Assembly: GCA_002405485.1 (NCBI GenBank)
Contig: DHLW01000077.1
Coordinates: 5,190 to 13,243 of the forward strand
Direction of reading: 5' to 3'
Source of the DNA: Phycisphaerales bacterium UBA4658
GTDB taxonomy: Bacteria; Planctomycetota; Phycisphaerae; Phycisphaerales; UBA1924
Length of the DNA: 8,054 nt
Both the position numbers and the translations under genes were made by a program. Below are positions 6,067 through 8,054 of this stretch, one piece after another. Under the pieces are notes generated by a model. It searched no databases and was not told where the DNA came from. It was given only the letters and a program-made list of their open reading frames with translations. How positions within the stretch are numbered: the first letter of the stretch is position 1; each line of letters opens with the position of its first letter.

Positions 6067-6936
6067 TCACTTCCCCGGATACACATACACCCCGCGCCCA
6101 CTCTTATCCCCAAGCCGTCCCGCCGTCACAAGCTGCTTCAGCAGCGGACACGCCCGGTACCGATCGTTGTTCAGCCCCTCGGCCAGCACGTTCATGATGT
6201 GAACGCACGTATCCAGCCCGATGAAGTCCGCCAGCCGCAGCGGGCCCATCGGAAAGTTGCACCCGAGCTTCATGATCCCGTCGATCGCTTCCGGCTCGGC
6301 GACCCCCTCCATCCACGCGTAGAACGCCTCGTTGATCATCGGCATGAGCACGCGATTGCTCACGAACCCCGCGCGGTCGTTCGCCTTCAGCGGCGTCTTG
6401 CCCATCTTGGTCGCCAGCGCGATCGTCCGCTCCGTCACCTCCGACGACGTCTGGATCGCCGGGATCACTTCCACAAGCTGCATGAGCGGCACCGGGTTGA
6501 AGAAGTGCATCCCCACCACGCGCGATGCTGTCGACCCCGCCGCCGTCGCGATCTCGCTGATGCTGATCGAACTCGTGTTCGTCGCCAGCACCACGCGCTC
6601 ATCCGGATACATCTTGACGAGCTGCGCGAACAGATCCTTCTTGACCTTCGCGTCCTCCACCACCGCCTCGATCACCCAGTCGCACCCGGTCAGTTGGTCC
6701 AGCTTGTCGACGAACCGGATGCGTCCCACCGCCGCGTCGGCGTCGGCCTGGGCGAGCTTCTGCTTCTCAACAAGCTTGCCGAGCGACTTCTTGTGCACAC
6801 CCTTGCACTTTTCGATCGCGCCCGGAAACGCGTCGAACACCGTGACATTAAACCCCGCCACCGCGGCGACCTGGGCGATCCCGCCGCCCATCTGCCCCGC
6901 ACCAAGAACGCTGATGGTCTTGACTTCGCTCGACAT
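6067..6936 (-). CDS. hbd: 3-hydroxybutyryl-CoA dehydrogenase, 289 residues
   Basis: This soluble enzyme interconverts (S)-3-hydroxyacyl-CoA and 3-oxoacyl-CoA with NAD(H), in fatty-acid beta-oxidation or butyrate-type metabolism. It is the stand-alone form of about 280-290 residues, without a hydratase domain. The Rossmann fold shows GAGQMGGGIAQ at 12-22 and D35 at the end of the second strand, consistent with NAD use. The conserved E90 (CDWVIEAV), NTSS at 120-123, catalytic H144 in MHFFNP with its partner E156 in QLVEVI, and N194 in GFVSNR are all in place. The C-terminal dimerisation domain carries MKLGCNFPMGPLRLADFIGLD and ends GDKSGRGVYVYPGK, both typical. All key residues are intact, so an active enzyme is expected. 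The start at 6936 is preceded by GGAG (CTCC at 6945-6948) with 8-base spacing. No thiolase, crotonase or acyl-CoA dehydrogenase gene is adjacent, so the pathway direction is open. The symbol is assigned by family; paaH or fadB2-type names are equally possible. Confidence 0.95.
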   Translation of the reverse strand: MSSEVKTISVLGAGQMGGGIAQVAAVAGFNVTVFDAFPGAIEKCKGVHKKSLGKLVEKQKLAQADADAAVGRIRFVDKLDQLTGCDWVIEAVVEDAKVKKDLFAQLVKMYPDERVVLATNTSSISISEIATAAGSTASRVVGMHFFNPVPLMQLVEVIPAIQTSSEVTERTIALATKMGKTPLKANDRAGFVSNRVLMPMINEAFYAWMEGVAEPEAIDGIMKLGCNFPMGPLRLADFIGLDTCVHIMNVLAEGLNNDRYRACPLLKQLVTAGRLGDKSGRGVYVYPGK

Positions 6937-6982
6937 GCCGCTTTCTCCGTGAGTGCTCGGCTAGAGCGTACGACACGCCGGC

Positions 6983-7026
6983 CGGTTCGGGCGTCGCGAG
7001 CAACAAACCGGGGCGACCCCGAACCG
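6983..7026. promoter_or_regulatory. Long inverted repeat in the divergent hbd/TPR intergenic region
   Basis: CGGTTCGGGCGTCGC (6983-6997) pairs with GCGACCCCGAACCG (7013-7026). All 14 bases of the second arm are matched and a single C (6992) bulges from the first; the loop is 15 bases. The repeat fills much of the 115-base gap and ends 25 bases before the TPR gene start and 46 bases before the hbd start. It could be an operator controlling both directions or a hairpin in the 5' leader of either transcript. There is no T run on either side, and with genes diverging here a terminator is not expected. Confidence 0.6.
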
Positions 7027-7051
7027 CCACCGCGGCTCATACGATGGTCGC

Positions 7052-7363
7052 ATGTCCGACCGGCTCTCCAAGCTCACACAGCTCCTCGACGTCGACCCCA
7101 GTGACGCCTTTGTGCTCTATGGCCTGGCCACTGAGCACGCCAAACTCGGGAACATCACGGAAGCGATCACTTTCTTTGACCGTTGTCTGAACGCGGACCC
7201 GAACTACCACTACGCCCGCTACCACAAGGCCAAGACGCTCGCCGACCATGATCGCGTTCCCGAGGCGATCGCCGTTCTGCAGGCCGCGATTCCTGCCGCT
7301 CGTGCGGCGGGCGATGCCAAAGCCCTGAGCGAACTGAACACACTGCTCGACTCGCTCACCTGA
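7052..7363 (+). CDS. Small TPR-repeat protein, 103 residues
   Basis: The whole protein is made of tetratricopeptide repeats, helical hairpins that bind other proteins. Repeat one is at about residues 17-50 (SDAFVLYGLATEHAKLGNI... through NADP) and repeat two at about 51-84 (YHYARYHKAKTLADHDRVPEA...). Both show the small-residue and aromatic positions of the TPR consensus, with a Pro ending the first repeat. A short N-terminal helix and a capping helix (DAKALSELNTLLDSL) flank them. There is no signal peptide or membrane segment, so it should be cytoplasmic. The start at 7052 is the first ATG in frame at the fold boundary. It has no Shine-Dalgarno, although TACGAT at 7040-7045 resembles a -10 just upstream and could give a very short leader or leaderless transcript. 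The stop is 45 bases before recX on the same strand, so the two may be cotranscribed. The partner is unknown. Confidence 0.85.
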   Translation: MSDRLSKLTQLLDVDPSDAFVLYGLATEHAKLGNITEAITFFDRCLNADPNYHYARYHKAKTLADHDRVPEAIAVLQAAIPAARAAGDAKALSELNTLLDSLT

Positions 7364-7408
7364 GAGCATCCGAATCCCGAAGATTCAATCCTCCGCCCCA
7401 TTTCCCCC

Positions 7409-8054
7409 ATGGCCCGCGGCAAACGCAAGACCTTCGCCCCCCGCTCCCCGCTCCCACCGGCGGGCGGCGTGATCACCGCGCTCGCCAGATCCGTCGCCGT
7501 GCCGGGCATGGTCAGCATCCGCCTGGGACGCAAGACCGCCGGCCGAATCGAAGAGTCGGCGTGCCAGTCGCTCGGGATCGAGGTCGGCGTCGTGTGGACG
7601 GACGATCTGCGCACGCGCGTGGAGCGGGCGATGATCCTCGCCGCGGCGCGCACGTTCGCGCTCAACTCCGCCGCCTACAGGCCCATGAGCCGCCAGATGC
7701 TCGTGACCAAGCTCCGCCGTCGCGAGTTGGATGAGACCTCGGCCCGTGCCATCGCGGAGGACCTCGCGCGGCGGGGGGTGATCAATGAGGCCGCCTTCGC
7801 CGAGCAGATCGTGGACTCCACGATTCGCAGGAAACCCGCCGGCGCACGCTTGCTGGAAGCCAAGCTGCGCTCCCGCGGGATCGAGGGCAAAGTCGCCAAG
7901 TCCGCCGTCACCCGAGCGACCAGCGACCCGAGCTATGACGCGTTGGCCGAGGCCCTCACGCTCGCCCGGCGCAAGCTCCGGGTGATGCCCCGAAAGCTCG
8001 ACGCGATCGGTGTCAAGCGTCGCCTGTACGCCCAGCTTGCCCGCCGCGGCTTTG
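7409..8054 (+). CDS. recX: RecX family regulatory protein (cut by the window edge)
   Basis: 215 codons are present and the reading frame is still open at the right edge. RecX binds RecA filaments and limits their growth and activity in recombination and the SOS response. The helical RecX core starts at about residue 70 and contains three-helix repeats: ERAMILAAARTFALNSAAYRPMSRQMLVTKLRRREL (72-107), then ARAIAEDLARRGVINEAAFAEQIVDS (112-137) matching the family's L...G..ne..FAe, then RRKPAGARLLEAKLRSRGIEG (140-160). A third repeat runs to the edge (YDALAEALTLARRKLRVMP..., 176-215). Residues 20-66 form an N-terminal extension with the V-ITALARSVAVPG...LGIEVG pattern, seen before the core in RecX proteins of several phyla. 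Since the last repeat is nearly complete, only a short tail is probably missing. The ATG at 7409 follows a pyrimidine-rich leader without a Shine-Dalgarno; a downstream start at M34 would break the extension. recA is not in the window. Confidence 0.87.
   Translation, partial: MARGKRKTFAPRSPLPPAGGVITALARSVAVPGMVSIRLGRKTAGRIEESACQSLGIEVGVVWTDDLRTRVERAMILAAARTFALNSAAYRPMSRQMLVTKLRRRELDETSARAIAEDLARRGVINEAAFAEQIVDSTIRRKPAGARLLEAKLRSRGIEGKVAKSAVTRATSDPSYDALAEALTLARRKLRVMPRKLDAIGVKRRLYAQLARRGF

Noticed and set aside
4654..7104. An 816-codon open frame on the plus strand
   Set aside because: It lies opposite the zinc-ribbon protein and hbd genes, is dominated by Arg, His, Pro and Gln, and shows no domain; long open antisense frames are expected in GC-rich DNA.
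7219..7665. A minus-strand frame opposite the TPR and recX genes
   Set aside because: It is Ser/Arg/Ala-rich without motifs, while both plus-strand genes match known families.
1..8054. Search by eye for tRNA, rRNA, CRISPR repeats, transposase genes and defence genes
   Set aside because: None was seen; every substantial open frame is explained by the nine listed genes.

Overview
The window reads as a piece of chromosome from a high-GC planctomycete, most likely of the Phycisphaerae type. The lineage is inferred from gene content alone: a secreted protein with a PEP-CTERM-like tail of the VPAP form, and a large membrane protein that joins a CxxC...CxxC zinc ribbon to a pseudopilin-GspG-like C-terminus, an arrangement common in planctomycete hypothetical proteins. 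There is no rRNA, tRNA, CRISPR array, transposase or other clear sign of recent transfer. Genes are tightly packed and no gap reaches 300 bases.

Layout. Seven genes lie on the minus strand and fill positions 1 to 6936. Read in their direction of transcription (high to low coordinate) they are: a 3-hydroxybutyryl-CoA dehydrogenase (hbd type), a 686-residue zinc-ribbon membrane protein, a RimJ/RimL-type GNAT acetyltransferase, a second GNAT acetyltransferase that starts inside the stop codon of the first, a PEP-CTERM-like secreted protein, a 382-residue secreted protein of unknown family, and the N-terminal third of a Tat-exported FAD-dependent amine oxidase that runs off the left edge. Two genes lie on the plus strand at the right: a small two-repeat TPR protein and a nearly complete recX that runs off the right edge.

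Working units. The first four minus-strand genes have gaps of 48 and 29 bases and one 4-base overlap, so one transcript is plausible, although the enzymes share no obvious pathway. The PEP-CTERM-like gene and the 382-residue gene are set apart by 177 and 205 bases and probably have their own promoters. The amine oxidase follows the 382-residue gene after 87 bases and may be cotranscribed with it. The divergent 115-base gap between hbd and the TPR gene holds a long inverted repeat and is the main candidate control region.

No defence system, biosynthetic cluster or other obviously new multi-gene system is visible. The items most worth a second look are the 686-residue composite membrane protein, the 14-pair inverted repeat in the divergent promoter region, the 13-base triplicate spanning a stop codon, and the unclassified secreted protein beside the amine oxidase.
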